Source of the DNA: Nocardioides turkmenicus
GTDB lineage: Bacteria; Actinomycetota; Actinomycetes; Propionibacteriales; Nocardioidaceae
DNA: 64,000 bases
Direction of reading: 5' to 3'
Assembly (NCBI RefSeq): GCF_011045035.1
Contig: NZ_JAALAA010000013.1
Span: forward strand, 82,596-146,595
Below are positions 23,014-31,731 of this stretch, in pieces. Every line of letters starts with the position of its first letter. Within the stretch, counting starts at the first letter, position 1. The notes beneath the pieces are model-generated. The model was not told the DNA's origin. It was given only the letters and a program-made list of their open reading frames with translations, and did not search any database. The position numbers and the translations under genes were made by a program.

Positions 23014-23585
23014 CAGTTGACTCCTGCCAGGTCGGACATGCGCCACCCGTCCTTCGTCTTGGCCAGCGACACCTTGAAGCGGTACTTCGAGCACCGCGCG
23101 CCGTCGTAGGGGCAGGTGTCGCTCTTCTTCAGCTCTGCGGTCTGGCTGCTGGTGACGACCGAGTCGACGGCGACGAGCACGACCGCCTTCTTCGACCCGA
23201 TCGCGCGGATCCCGACCTGCTTGACCTTGCCCTTGGAGATGGTCTGGGCGGGGATGGCGGCCTGCCGGATCTGCTCGGCGATGGCGGTGTACTCCTTGCC
23301 GAAGGTGCCGGTCGAGATCTCCTTGACCGCCTGGATCCGCGGGTCCATGTCGCGGTAGTCGACGTCGAGGAAGGCGATCACCCCCTCCTCGGCGACCGCC
23401 TTCACCTCGTCGTAGTCGGCGGCCGCGGCCTCCGCGGGCGTCGTCCAGGGCAGCACCCGGGCACCGCCGATGAAGACGGCGGCCGCCAGCACGACCAGGA
23501 TCACCACCAGCGCCGCCAGCACGGTGTTGACCCGGCCCAGTCTGGCGAGGGAGAGCTTGACCTCGAGGGGATTGTCAGAGCTCAT
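23013..23585 (-). CDS. Mce-associated membrane protein
   Basis: A 190-residue protein with one membrane helix at ~20-42 (VLAALVVILVVLAAAVFIGG) and an extracytoplasmic NTF2-like domain (DYDEVKAVAEEGVIAFLDVD at ~57, ending KDGWRMSDL). This matches the Mam proteins encoded after mce genes in Mycobacterium, which assist Mce complex stability. It starts six bases after the mce4F stop, and its ribosome site GGAGTGAG overlaps the end of mce4F. A Cys pair (CPYDGARC) may form a disulfide. Confidence 0.85.
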   Translation of the reverse strand: MSSDNPLEVKLSLARLGRVNTVLAALVVILVVLAAAVFIGGARVLPWTTPAEAAAADYDEVKAVAEEGVIAFLDVDYRDMDPRIQAVKEISTGTFGKEYTAIAEQIRQAAIPAQTISKGKVKQVGIRAIGSKKAVVLVAVDSVVTSSQTAELKKSDTCPYDGARCSKYRFKVSLAKTKDGWRMSDLAGVN

Positions 23586-23591
23586 TCGGAC

Positions 23592-24869
23592 TCACTCCTC
23601 TCCCAGGATCATCGAGCGCCAGGAGTCGTCGGACAGGGCGGAGACGAGGCCTCCGTCTTCGGTCGGGCTGGACATCGTGACCGTCTTTCCGTCGGGGAGC
23701 TGGGTGCGGCCGGTCTTCGGGTCGTAGGTCGTGACGTACTTCCCGACACCTTCGGGCTTGGGCACCATGTTGACGCCGCGCTGCATAATCGGGTTGTCGC
23801 CCTGGTAGCCGGGCTGGGCACGCTCGTCGGTGCACTTGGCCGGGTAGAGCGGCTGGTCCTCCATCACGGTCCCGGGGATCCACTGGTCGGCAGGCTTGTA
23901 GCCCTCCTGGCACGGTGGTGTCGTGTAGGTGTAGCCCATCGACAGGTGACCGTAGCCGTCACCGGGCGAGCCGGTCCACCCTGTCGCCACGACGCGCGGA
24001 AACGTCACCAGGGTCTGCTCGATCGCCGGCAGCCGGGCGGTGAGCACCTCGTTGACGGTGCTGAGGTTGGCCAGGAAGACCGGGAGCAGCGGCTGCAGGC
24101 CGTCGAGCAGCGACTGCACCTGGACCGCGGTCGCCTCGCCGCCCTGCAGGATCTCGCGCAGCTCCGGGTCGCGCTTGTCGAGGGTCGCGGTGACCTCCTC
24201 GAGCCCGTCCGCGAACTCGCGGATGTCGCCGCTGTGCTCCTTCTGGGTCTGGAGCACGGTCTGGCTGGTGTTGAGGAGGCGGATGGTCTCCTTCTGGTGT
24301 GCCGAGGCCTCGTCGACGAGCGTGGAGCCCGAGTCGAGCAGTGTACGCAGGTTCTCGGCGTTGCCGCGGAACAGCGTGCCGAGCTCGGCGACCACGGTGC
24401 TCAGGTCCTCACCGTTGATCGAGGTGGTGAAGCTGTTGAGCTCAGTGAGCAGCTCGTCGGTGGTGCCGGGCATCGACTCAGGCCCGGCGGTCACGACGTC
24501 GCCCTCGGCGAGGTAGGGGCCGGAGGCCGACTCGGGGATGAAGTTGACGTACTGCTCCCCCACCGCCGAGAGGTTGTGGACCTCGATCTTGGCGTCCTTG
24601 GGCACCTGGGTGCCGGGGTCGAGCTCCAGCCCGGCGCGTACGCCCTCGTCGGTGACGGTCATCGAGGCCACCCGGCCGATGCTGATGCCGCGGTAGTTCA
24701 CCTCGCTGCCCACGTAGAGGCCGCCGGAGGCCGGCAGGTCGACCGAGACGTCGACGTGGCGGCCCAGGACCCGGTCGACGACGCCGAGGTAGGCGGCCGA
24801 GACGTAGAAGATGCCGACTGCGGCGAGCACCAGGAAGACGACCAGCTTGTTGCGTACGCTCCGTGTCAT
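23592..24869 (-). CDS. mce4F: MCE family protein, Mce4F-like
   Basis: A 425-residue MCE protein: an N-terminal helix (NKLVVFLVLAAVGIFYVSAA), the MlaD/MCE domain at ~40-115 (GLYVGSEVNYRGISIGRVAS; LSAVGEQYVNFIP) and long helical coiled segments to ~290, then a Pro/Gly/Thr-rich tail. It is the sixth MCE subunit of a heterohexameric needle that carries sterols across the envelope. Overlaps mce4E by one base (TGATG). The KstR box at the operon head supports assignment to the cholesterol-type Mce4 system. Confidence 0.88.
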   Translation of the reverse strand: MTRSVRNKLVVFLVLAAVGIFYVSAAYLGVVDRVLGRHVDVSVDLPASGGLYVGSEVNYRGISIGRVASMTVTDEGVRAGLELDPGTQVPKDAKIEVHNLSAVGEQYVNFIPESASGPYLAEGDVVTAGPESMPGTTDELLTELNSFTTSINGEDLSTVVAELGTLFRGNAENLRTLLDSGSTLVDEASAHQKETIRLLNTSQTVLQTQKEHSGDIREFADGLEEVTATLDKRDPELREILQGGEATAVQVQSLLDGLQPLLPVFLANLSTVNEVLTARLPAIEQTLVTFPRVVATGWTGSPGDGYGHLSMGYTYTTPPCQEGYKPADQWIPGTVMEDQPLYPAKCTDERAQPGYQGDNPIMQRGVNMVPKPEGVGKYVTTYDPKTGRTQLPDGKTVTMSSPTEDGGLVSALSDDSWRSMILGEE

Positions 24870-26221
24870 CAGTTACCGCCTCTCAGCAGTCCGAGGAGGC
24901 CGGCCAGGCCTCCGGCGGTCGGCTCGGCCGTGGGCGACTCGGTGTCGGTGGGCGCGGAGAGGCCCTCGGCGATCTCCGGGACCAGGTTGTTGAGTCCCGG
25001 TGTCTTGGTCGAGGTCGAGCTCTTGGGCAGCAGGTCGGACATGTCGGGCAGCTTCGGCGTCTTCTCGCCGGGCTTCGCCGCGGTGTCTTCCTTGCCGACC
25101 ACGGAGCAGACGATCTGCATGTTCGTCAGGTCGCACAGCGCCTTGGCCAGCGGCTGGATCGCCTCGCACCCCTTGGAGTAGGACAGGCAGATCTGGAAGA
25201 CCTGCGGCAGCAGGCCCGGCGACTCGCCGTTGGTGAGGCTGCCGACCAGCTTGCCGAGGTCGAGGTCCATGTGGAACAGAGCGTTGGAGTAGTCGCCCAT
25301 CGCCAGTCCGGAGGCGTTCTCGGGGAACGGGAAGCTGGCCGCCATCATCAGGCCGCGGGGCAGCGAGTCACCGGCGTCGGCGAGCTCGCGCAGCGTCGGC
25401 GCCAGCTCCTCCAGCGCCGTGGTCAGGTTGGCGCCGCTCTGGTTGATCACCCGGGTCGCGACCACCCCGAGCCGGTCGAGCGCCTTCATCATCTTCATCA
25501 GGTCGGCGTGCTGCTGGCGGAGCACCTCGAGCGCCGGCCCGAAGGAGTCGATAGCCGCCTCGATCGACTTCGCCTCCTTGTTGAGGGTGCGGGTCAGCCG
25601 GTCGACCTGCTCCATCGCCCTGATGATCGAGCCCTTCTGCTGGTTGAGCGAGGCGACCGTGGTCTCCAGGTTGCCCAGCAGCGCCCGCATGTCGCCGGTG
25701 CGTCCGTCCATCATCGTGTTGAGCTCGTCGCTGATCGTCTTCAGCTGCCCGACGCCGCCGCCCGCGAGCAGGAAGGAGAGCGCGCCGAGCACCTCCTCGA
25801 CCTCGGGGTTGCGGTTGGTGCGGTCGAGGCCGATGGTCGCGCCGTCGCCGAGCTTGCCTGCGCTGGCGATGGTGGACCCCTCGGGCGCCACCAGGGCGAT
25901 GTACTTCTCCCCGAGCAGGCTGGTCTGGCGTACGTTGGCCAGCGCGTCGGCCGGGAGCTCGATGTTCTTGCGGATGGTCATGGTGACCTTCGCGTGCCAG
26001 CCCTCCCGCTCGACCTTGTCGACCTGGCCGACCGGCACGTCGTTGGCCATCACCTTGGTGCGCGGCACCACGTCGACGACGTCGTTGAACTCCGCGGTGA
26101 CGACGTAGCCGTCGCCCTCGCCGACCTCCTTGCCGGGAAGCGGCAGGTCATAGGCCTGTACGCCGCACCCGCTGGCCACGGCGACGATGCCGAGCATCGC
26201 CAGGAAGGCTCTCAGCTTCAC
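24869..26221 (-). CDS. mce4E: MCE family lipoprotein, Mce4E-like
   Basis: A 450-residue MCE protein with a lipoprotein signal (LAMLGIVAVASGC; lipobox ASGC near residue 19), as is typical of the fifth gene (LprK/LprN position) of actinobacterial mce operons. MCE domain at ~40-115 (LLGEKYIALVAPEG), helical region to ~300, a four-Cys segment (FQICLSYSKGCEAIQPLAKA and following) and a Thr/Pro/Ser tail. ATGA overlap with mce4D upstream. Confidence 0.88.
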   Translation of the reverse strand: MKLRAFLAMLGIVAVASGCGVQAYDLPLPGKEVGEGDGYVVTAEFNDVVDVVPRTKVMANDVPVGQVDKVEREGWHAKVTMTIRKNIELPADALANVRQTSLLGEKYIALVAPEGSTIASAGKLGDGATIGLDRTNRNPEVEEVLGALSFLLAGGGVGQLKTISDELNTMMDGRTGDMRALLGNLETTVASLNQQKGSIIRAMEQVDRLTRTLNKEAKSIEAAIDSFGPALEVLRQQHADLMKMMKALDRLGVVATRVINQSGANLTTALEELAPTLRELADAGDSLPRGLMMAASFPFPENASGLAMGDYSNALFHMDLDLGKLVGSLTNGESPGLLPQVFQICLSYSKGCEAIQPLAKALCDLTNMQIVCSVVGKEDTAAKPGEKTPKLPDMSDLLPKSSTSTKTPGLNNLVPEIAEGLSAPTDTESPTAEPTAGGLAGLLGLLRGGN

Positions 26222-27564
26222 TTCCTGCCTCCTGACATCAGGTCCTGCAGCGACCCGCTCAGCGCGCCGATCCCGCCCTCGGTGACCACCTCGGGCTCCA
26301 CCTCCGGCTGCTTGGCCGGGGTGCCGGTGTCGAGCGGCAGGCCGGTCTCGGTGTCACGGTCGGTGGGCGCGCTGCCCTCGGTGAGCGCCTGGCCGGCCGG
26401 CGCGGTCGAGCCGTTCGGCAGCAGCGCCTTGAACAGTGCGCAGATCTCCTTGGCCCCGGGGATCTGGTCGTTCTCGACGATCATGCAGAGGATGTTCGAC
26501 AGGTCCGAGCCGATCGGGCCGACCTGGAGCCGGAAGCCGACCGAGCCCGAGGCCGGGTCGAAGGACTCGGCCAGGTTGCCGAGGCCGAGCGGCGCCAGGT
26601 CGACGACGGTGCCGAGGGTCTCCTTCTCCTTGGCCAGGATGTTGAGCGTCTTGTTGAGCTCCTTGACGTCGCCGACGAGGGCGTCGGAGTTGTTCTCGAC
26701 GAACGACTTGGTCACCTTGACCGCCTGCGCGATCGCGGCGAGCGCCTGGTCGAGCTCGTCGCTCTCCCCGGCCAGCTGGGTGGAGACGGTCGAGAGGTCG
26801 GTCAGGAACTTCTCGGTGGTCTCGTCGTTGCGGGCCAGCGTCCGGGTGACCTCGGAGAGCTGCGAGAGCGTGCTGAAGAGCTGCTCGGAGTTGCCGCCCA
26901 GCACCTGGGCCGCCTCGGACATGTCGGCGATCGCCTGGTTGCCGAGCTTGCCGTTGCCCTCCAGGGCGTCCGCCCCCTCGCTCAGGACGTCGCTCAGCGC
27001 GCCGTTCTTGTTGGCACCGTTGGGACCGAGCGCCGTGGTCAGCTCGGAGAGGCTGGCGTAGATCCGGTCGAGCTCGACCGGCACCGCGGTGCGCTCGATC
27101 GGGATCTCCCCGCCGTCGGCCAGGGTCGGACCGCCGGTGTAGGCGGGCGTCAGCTGGATGAACCGGTCGGCGACGAGGGTCGGGGTGACGATCGCCGCCT
27201 TGACGTCCTTGGGCAGCTTGTAGTCGCTCTCGTACTCGATCACCGCGTCCACGTGATCGCCCTTCGCCTCCAGGGAGGCGACCTTGCCGACCTTCACGCC
27301 CATGATCACGACGTCGGAGCCCTCGTAGATGCTCACCGCCTGCGGGAAGCTGGCGGTCACCAGCTTGGTGTCGGGCGCGGCGACCTCGGAGACCAGCAGC
27401 AGCCCGCACATCACCACCAGCGCGACCGGAAGCGCAGCCCACTTGGACCTCAGGCTGGGCCCTGACGGCCGCTCGCTGCCCGCGGCCGGGACATACGCCG
27501 CGCCGCGACGTCGCGCGGCGACACGCCGCGGCGAATCCGTCAGTCGTTCGATGATGCTGGTCAT
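26218..27564 (-). CDS. mce4D: MCE family protein, Mce4D-like
   Basis: A 448-residue MCE protein: a long basic cytoplasmic N-terminus, a membrane helix at ~44-62 (WAALPVALVVMCGLLLVSEV), the MCE domain (IYEGSDVVIMGVKVGKVASL), extended helices and an acidic Pro/Thr-rich C-terminus. ATG at 27564 overlaps the mce4C stop (ATGA); the much longer in-frame extension upstream overlaps mce4C out of frame and is not real. A pair of conserved Cys (ILCMIVEN, EICALF) parallels that in mce4E. Confidence 0.87.
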   Translation of the reverse strand: MTSIIERLTDSPRRVAARRRGAAYVPAAGSERPSGPSLRSKWAALPVALVVMCGLLLVSEVAAPDTKLVTASFPQAVSIYEGSDVVIMGVKVGKVASLEAKGDHVDAVIEYESDYKLPKDVKAAIVTPTLVADRFIQLTPAYTGGPTLADGGEIPIERTAVPVELDRIYASLSELTTALGPNGANKNGALSDVLSEGADALEGNGKLGNQAIADMSEAAQVLGGNSEQLFSTLSQLSEVTRTLARNDETTEKFLTDLSTVSTQLAGESDELDQALAAIAQAVKVTKSFVENNSDALVGDVKELNKTLNILAKEKETLGTVVDLAPLGLGNLAESFDPASGSVGFRLQVGPIGSDLSNILCMIVENDQIPGAKEICALFKALLPNGSTAPAGQALTEGSAPTDRDTETGLPLDTGTPAKQPEVEPEVVTEGGIGALSGSLQDLMSGGRK

Positions 27565-28550
27565 TGCACGATCCCTGGTCGTCGTCCCGGCACGAACTCG
27601 CCGCTCACGATGCCGGTCAGGTTGGCGAGGTAGGCGTCGAACCAGGGGCCGGTGCCGATGATGTTGATCAGGATCGACGCGTACGGCCCGTAGTTCTGGA
27701 TGGTCTTGGTCAGGTCTTCGTCGCGGGCGTTGAGGAACTTCAGCGCCTGGTTGAGCGCGTCCAGCGCGGGACCGATCTGCTTCTGGTTCTCCTTCACCAG
27801 GGCCTGCAGCTGCTCGGCCAGCGCGGTGGCGTTGACCAGCAGCTGGTGGATGGCCTGGCGACGCTGGATGAGCTCGGCGAAGACCTGGTCGCCGTTCTCC
27901 ATCACGCTGATGATGTCCTGCTTGCGCTCGTTGACGAGCTGCACGACCTTCTCGGCGTCCTGCAGCAGCGACTCCAGCTCGTCGCCGCGGGCGGCGATCG
28001 TCTGGGAGAGCGCGGCGATGCCCTGGAACGCGCCCTGCACCTCGGGGCCGGCCTTGTCGAGCGTGCCCGACATCGTGGTCAGTGCCTTGGCGAGCTGCTG
28101 GGTGTCGATCGCCTCGGTGGTCTCGGTCAGGTCGCCGAAGGTGCCGACGATGTCGCTGCCGGCGCTGGTGCGGGCCAGCGGGATCGTCGAACCGGCGTCC
28201 AGCGTCGAGCCGCCCTGGGGGGTGATCTCGAGGTACTTCTCCCCCAGCAGGTTGAGCACGCCGATCTTCGCCTCGCTGCGGTGGCCGATCTCGGTGCCCT
28301 CGACGGAGAAGGAGACGACCACCTTGGCACCCTGGATCTCGATGTCGCTGACCCGGCCGACCCGGATGCCGGCGATCTCCACCCGGTTGCCGACGTGCAG
28401 GCCGCTGGTGTCGGAGAACTCGGCCTGGTAGGTCGTGCCGGCGAACCACGGCAGCTTGCGCAGGTTGAACGCCGCGGTGAGCGCCAGCGCGATCGCCACG
28501 ATCGTGATCACGCCGGTGCGCTTGAGCTGAGTATCGGAGTGATGTGCCAT
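27561..28550 (-). CDS. mce4C: MCE family protein, Mce4C-like
   Basis: A 329-residue MCE protein with an N-terminal helix (GVITIVAIALALTAAFNLRK), MCE domain (LHVGNRVEIAGIRVGRVSDI; LNLLGEKYLEITPQ) and long amphipathic helices; a short C-terminus lacks the Pro-rich tail of the D-F subunits. ATG at 28550 is used because it overlaps the TGA of the 27-codon mini-ORF preceding it and carries ACGGAGGTG just upstream as ribosome site. Confidence 0.87.
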   Translation of the reverse strand: MAHHSDTQLKRTGVITIVAIALALTAAFNLRKLPWFAGTTYQAEFSDTSGLHVGNRVEIAGIRVGRVSDIEIQGAKVVVSFSVEGTEIGHRSEAKIGVLNLLGEKYLEITPQGGSTLDAGSTIPLARTSAGSDIVGTFGDLTETTEAIDTQQLAKALTTMSGTLDKAGPEVQGAFQGIAALSQTIAARGDELESLLQDAEKVVQLVNERKQDIISVMENGDQVFAELIQRRQAIHQLLVNATALAEQLQALVKENQKQIGPALDALNQALKFLNARDEDLTKTIQNYGPYASILINIIGTGPWFDAYLANLTGIVSGEFVPGRRPGIVQ

Positions 28551-28633
28551 CAGACCGGCACCTCCGTCGAGGAGAAGCAAGGATACGGACGCACCGGTCT
28601 GAGATCGATGGTCGTTCGCTGGCGCTCACTCAT
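28550..28633 (-). CDS. Coupled mini-ORF (27 codons), MSERQR...RPYP...TEV type, copy 1
   Basis: The ATG overlaps the mce4B stop (ATGA) and the TGA overlaps the mce4C ATG (TGATG). It encodes 27 residues sharing MSERQR, RPYP and STEV with the 28-codon ORF at 22927-23013; the intervening residues differ. The TEV codons double as the mce4C ribosome site. Presence twice in the same operon with both junctions kept in register argues for a role in coupling translation or for a recurring element; a functional peptide is possible but unproven. Confidence 0.5.
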   Translation of the reverse strand: MSERQRTTIDLRPVRPYPCFSSTEVPV

Positions 28634-29727
28634 AGCTTGCACCTCTCCGCCCGGCTGTAGAACGCGACGTCGTCGAGCTGCTTCTGGATCGCCTTGACGG
28701 CGGGCGAGTTGTCGAGCACCTCACCGAGGGAGGGCAGCTTGATCGAGAAGTCGAGGTCGCAGAGGTAGTAGTTGTACCAGGACCCATAGCTGCCGATCCG
28801 CGCCTGCGACTCCAGGGTCTCGGGGAGCCGCTCGAGGGTCCGGTCGAGCAGCTTCTGGTTGCCCGGCTTGTTGAGGATGTCCATCACGCGCTTGAGCTGT
28901 TTGATGTCCTCCTTCAGGAACGGGCGTACGTCGGTGAGCAGCCCGGCCAGCTCGTCGGTGAGGTCGCCGATGGAGGAGATCGAGTCGCCGATCGCCTCCT
29001 TGTCGCGCGCCAGGTCCTTCATCCAGCCGCTGAGCTGCTGGATGAGCTCGGCCAGCTCGGTGTGGTGCTCGTTGACGGTGTTGAGCGTCTTGGACAGGTT
29101 GGTGATCACGTCACCGATCAGCTGGTCGCGCTCGGCCAGGGCGCTGGTCAGCTCGGCAGTCTCCGAGAGCAGGCTCGCGACCGTGCCGCCCTCGCCCTGG
29201 AGCACGCGGATCAGGTTGAGCGAGAGCTTGTTGACGTCCTTGGGCTGCAGCGCCTGGAAGAGCGGCTGGAAGCCGTTGAAGAGCTCGGTCAGGTCGAGCG
29301 CGGGCGTGGTGTTGGCCATCGCGATCGTCTGACCCTCCCGCAACGGCGCCGCCTCGGCCTCGGGCTGCTGCCCGGCGTCCTGGGTGAGCGCGAGATAGCG
29401 GTCGCCGACCAGGTTGAGGTAGCGCACCTGGGCGCCGCTCGCGGTCGTGAGCGGGACCGTCTTGTCGACCCGGAAGGTGACCATCGCGTGGTCGCCGCCC
29501 TCGATCTCCACGGAGAGCACCTCGCCCACGGTGATGCCGGCGACGCGTACGTCGTCCCCTTCGCTCAGACCCGAGGCGGTGGTGAACTCGGCGCGGTAGG
29601 GCACCCGGTCGCCGAACCCGACGTTGCCCATGATCGAGGCGAGCGTGCCGGTGACGAGGATCGAGATCACGGTGAAGATCGCCAGCTTAGTGCCGGCCAC
29701 CGCGGTCTTGAGGTCGCGCTTGTTCAC
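28630..29727 (-). CDS. mce4B: MCE family protein, Mce4B-like
   Basis: A 365-residue MCE protein: membrane helix at ~13-33 (KLAIFTVISILVTGTLASIM), MCE domain (LSEGDDVRVAGITVGEVLSV; LNLVGDRYLALTQD), then long helices and a short Cys-containing C-terminus. GTG at 29727 overlaps the mce4A stop (GTGA); the open frame upstream overlaps mce4A and is rejected. Its stop overlaps the mini-ORF start. Confidence 0.87.
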   Translation of the reverse strand: MNKRDLKTAVAGTKLAIFTVISILVTGTLASIMGNVGFGDRVPYRAEFTTASGLSEGDDVRVAGITVGEVLSVEIEGGDHAMVTFRVDKTVPLTTASGAQVRYLNLVGDRYLALTQDAGQQPEAEAAPLREGQTIAMANTTPALDLTELFNGFQPLFQALQPKDVNKLSLNLIRVLQGEGGTVASLLSETAELTSALAERDQLIGDVITNLSKTLNTVNEHHTELAELIQQLSGWMKDLARDKEAIGDSISSIGDLTDELAGLLTDVRPFLKEDIKQLKRVMDILNKPGNQKLLDRTLERLPETLESQARIGSYGSWYNYYLCDLDFSIKLPSLGEVLDNSPAVKAIQKQLDDVAFYSRAERCKL

Positions 29728-30866
29728 TGCAGACCTCCGTTCCCTGGTGCCCACGGGACGTCCTCGGTGCCGTTCTCCAGCTCCATCGGGCCGGCCGGCA
29801 CCTTCGGGGTCGGCAACCCGTCGCACCACGGCCCGTGGCCGATCTCGCCCCACTCGGGGCGGTCGTCACGGCCGTACGCCGGCTTCTGGGTGCCGTCCAT
29901 GACCATCGTCTGGCGCACCCGGTTCTGCTGGAAGACGGTCGCCAGCAGCTCGGTGTAGTCGTCGAGGCCCCGCAGCAGGCAGGTGTACTCCGGGGAGTAG
30001 TCGGCGAGCAGCTTGAGCAGCGGGACGGCCAGCTCGGTCTCGTACCTGATCGCCTTCTCGTTCTCGGCGAGCAGGTTCTTCGAGGTGTCGGCGACGCCGG
30101 TGACGGAGGTGAGCAGGCCGCCGAGACGACGGCGCTGCTCCGAGACGGTCGTGGCGGTGGTCGTGGTGTTCTCGAGGACCTTGACCAGGTCGGGCGCGGC
30201 CATGGAGTAGGTCTCGGCGACGTCGGCCATGTCCTCGAGATCGCGTTCGAGTGTGGGGAGGTGGACGTTCATCTCTTCGAGGTAGTCGTTGAGCTGGACC
30301 AGGGTCTCGCCGAGCTTCTCGCCGTTGCCGGAGAGCGCCGTGGCGAGGGCGTGCAGGGTGCTGTTGAGGTCCTGGGGCCGGATGGACTTCAGCAGCGGGA
30401 ACAGCCGGGCCAGGATCACGTCGAGCTCGACGCTGGTGCGCACCCGGTCGGCGGGGATCACGGTGCCGTCACTGAGCGCGCCGGTGCGCTCCCCCTCGGG
30501 GTCGACGAACTCGACGTACTTCTGCCCGAACAGCGTCGTCGGCTTGATCGCGACGCTGACGTTGGCGGGGATCCGCTCGGCCTGCTCCGGCTCGAGGCCG
30601 AGCTCGATGACGGCTTTCTTGCCGTCCTGACGGATCTCGCGGACCTGGCCCACGATGACGCCGTGCATGCGGACGTCGCCGTAGCGCGGCAGCTGCAGGC
30701 CGGCCCGGTCGGCCTCCACGCTGACCGTGGTGAACTGGACGAACGCCTTCTGGTAGATCGCCACGCACAGCGTGATGAGCAGGGCGAGGGTCACCGTGAA
30801 GGCGATCCCGGAGACGAAGAGCTTGGTGTGCTCGGCGCGGGTGTCGCGCTGGATTCCCATCAACAT
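29724..30866 (-). CDS. mce4A: MCE family protein, Mce4A-like
   Basis: A 380-residue MCE protein, the first of six: cytoplasmic N-terminus, helix at ~18-37 (VSGIAFTVTLALLITLCVAI), MCE domain (LPRYGDVRMHGVIVGQVREI; LFGQKYVEFVDPEG) and helices to ~310. The C-terminus is Trp/Pro-rich. ATG at 30866 or 30860 (MGIQRD) are both possible. Subunit A of the Mce4 needle; follows yrbE4B by 16 bases. Confidence 0.88.
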   Translation of the reverse strand: MLMGIQRDTRAEHTKLFVSGIAFTVTLALLITLCVAIYQKAFVQFTTVSVEADRAGLQLPRYGDVRMHGVIVGQVREIRQDGKKAVIELGLEPEQAERIPANVSVAIKPTTLFGQKYVEFVDPEGERTGALSDGTVIPADRVRTSVELDVILARLFPLLKSIRPQDLNSTLHALATALSGNGEKLGETLVQLNDYLEEMNVHLPTLERDLEDMADVAETYSMAAPDLVKVLENTTTTATTVSEQRRRLGGLLTSVTGVADTSKNLLAENEKAIRYETELAVPLLKLLADYSPEYTCLLRGLDDYTELLATVFQQNRVRQTMVMDGTQKPAYGRDDRPEWGEIGHGPWCDGLPTPKVPAGPMELENGTEDVPWAPGNGGLQ

Positions 30867-30882
30867 GTCGTCCGCACCGCCC

Positions 30883-31725
30883 TCAACCCGTGATCCGGAC
30901 GGTGGTCGTTGAGCCCCAGATCGCGAAGCTCAGGAAGAAGTCGGCGACGACGACGGTCACGATGGACGTACGGATCGCCTTGCCGACCGCGATGCCGACC
31001 CCGGCCGGGCCGCCGGAGGCGGTGTAGCCGTAGTAGCAGTGGATCAGGATGATCGCGACCGCCAGGATGATCAGCTTGAGGAAGCTGTAGAGGATGTCGA
31101 TCGGAGGCAGGAACGCCAGGAAGTAGTGGTCGTACGTCCCGCCCGACTGCCCGTACATCAGCGTCGTGATCAGCCGGGGGCTGAGGTAGGAGGCGCACAG
31201 CGCGACGATGTAGAGGGGGATGACGGCCAGGAAGCCGGCGATCATCCGGGTGGTGACCAGGTAGGGCAGGCTCGGCACACCCATCGCCTCGAGCGCATCG
31301 ATCTCCTCCGAGATCCGCATCGCGCCCAGCCGCGCGGTGTAGCCGCAGCCGACGGTCGCGGCCAGCGCGATCGAGGAGATCAGCGGCGCGACCTCGCGGG
31401 TGTTGAAGAAGGCCGAGATGAACGCGGAGAACTTCGCGACACCGATCTGGCTCAGGCTCGCGTAGCCCTGGATGCCGACCTCGGAACCCGCGAAGAAGGC
31501 CATGAAGGCGATGACTCCGACGGTGCCGGCGATCATGGTCAGGCCACCGGCGCCGAAGGCGACCTCGGCCAGGATGTTGAGCACCTCCCGCTTGTAGCGG
31601 CGGACGGCGCGCGGCGCCCAGGCCAGCGCCTTGGCGTAGAAGATCAGCTGGTCGCCATAGCCCTCGACGGCCTGGCGCTGCTCCTTGACGATCTGGTTGC
31701 CCACCTGGGCGAGCGTGCTGGACAC
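30883..31725 (-). CDS. yrbE4B: MlaE/YrbE family permease, YrbE4B-like
   Basis: A 280-residue integral membrane protein with about six helices and the MlaE signature EEIDALEAMGV near residue 150. The YrbE A/B pair forms the ABC-type permease of the Mce sterol importer, energised by a distant MceG ATPase that is not encoded here. GTG start six bases after the yrbE4A stop. Confidence 0.9.
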   Translation of the reverse strand: MSSTLAQVGNQIVKEQRQAVEGYGDQLIFYAKALAWAPRAVRRYKREVLNILAEVAFGAGGLTMIAGTVGVIAFMAFFAGSEVGIQGYASLSQIGVAKFSAFISAFFNTREVAPLISSIALAATVGCGYTARLGAMRISEEIDALEAMGVPSLPYLVTTRMIAGFLAVIPLYIVALCASYLSPRLITTLMYGQSGGTYDHYFLAFLPPIDILYSFLKLIILAVAIILIHCYYGYTASGGPAGVGIAVGKAIRTSIVTVVVADFFLSFAIWGSTTTVRITG

Positions 31726-31731
31726 CGGGGA

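Noticed and set aside
27565..28629. N-terminal extension of mce4D over mce4C
   Set aside because: It is Arg/Pro/Gly-rich shadow text of mce4C; ATG at 27564 overlaps the mce4C stop as in the other mce junctions.
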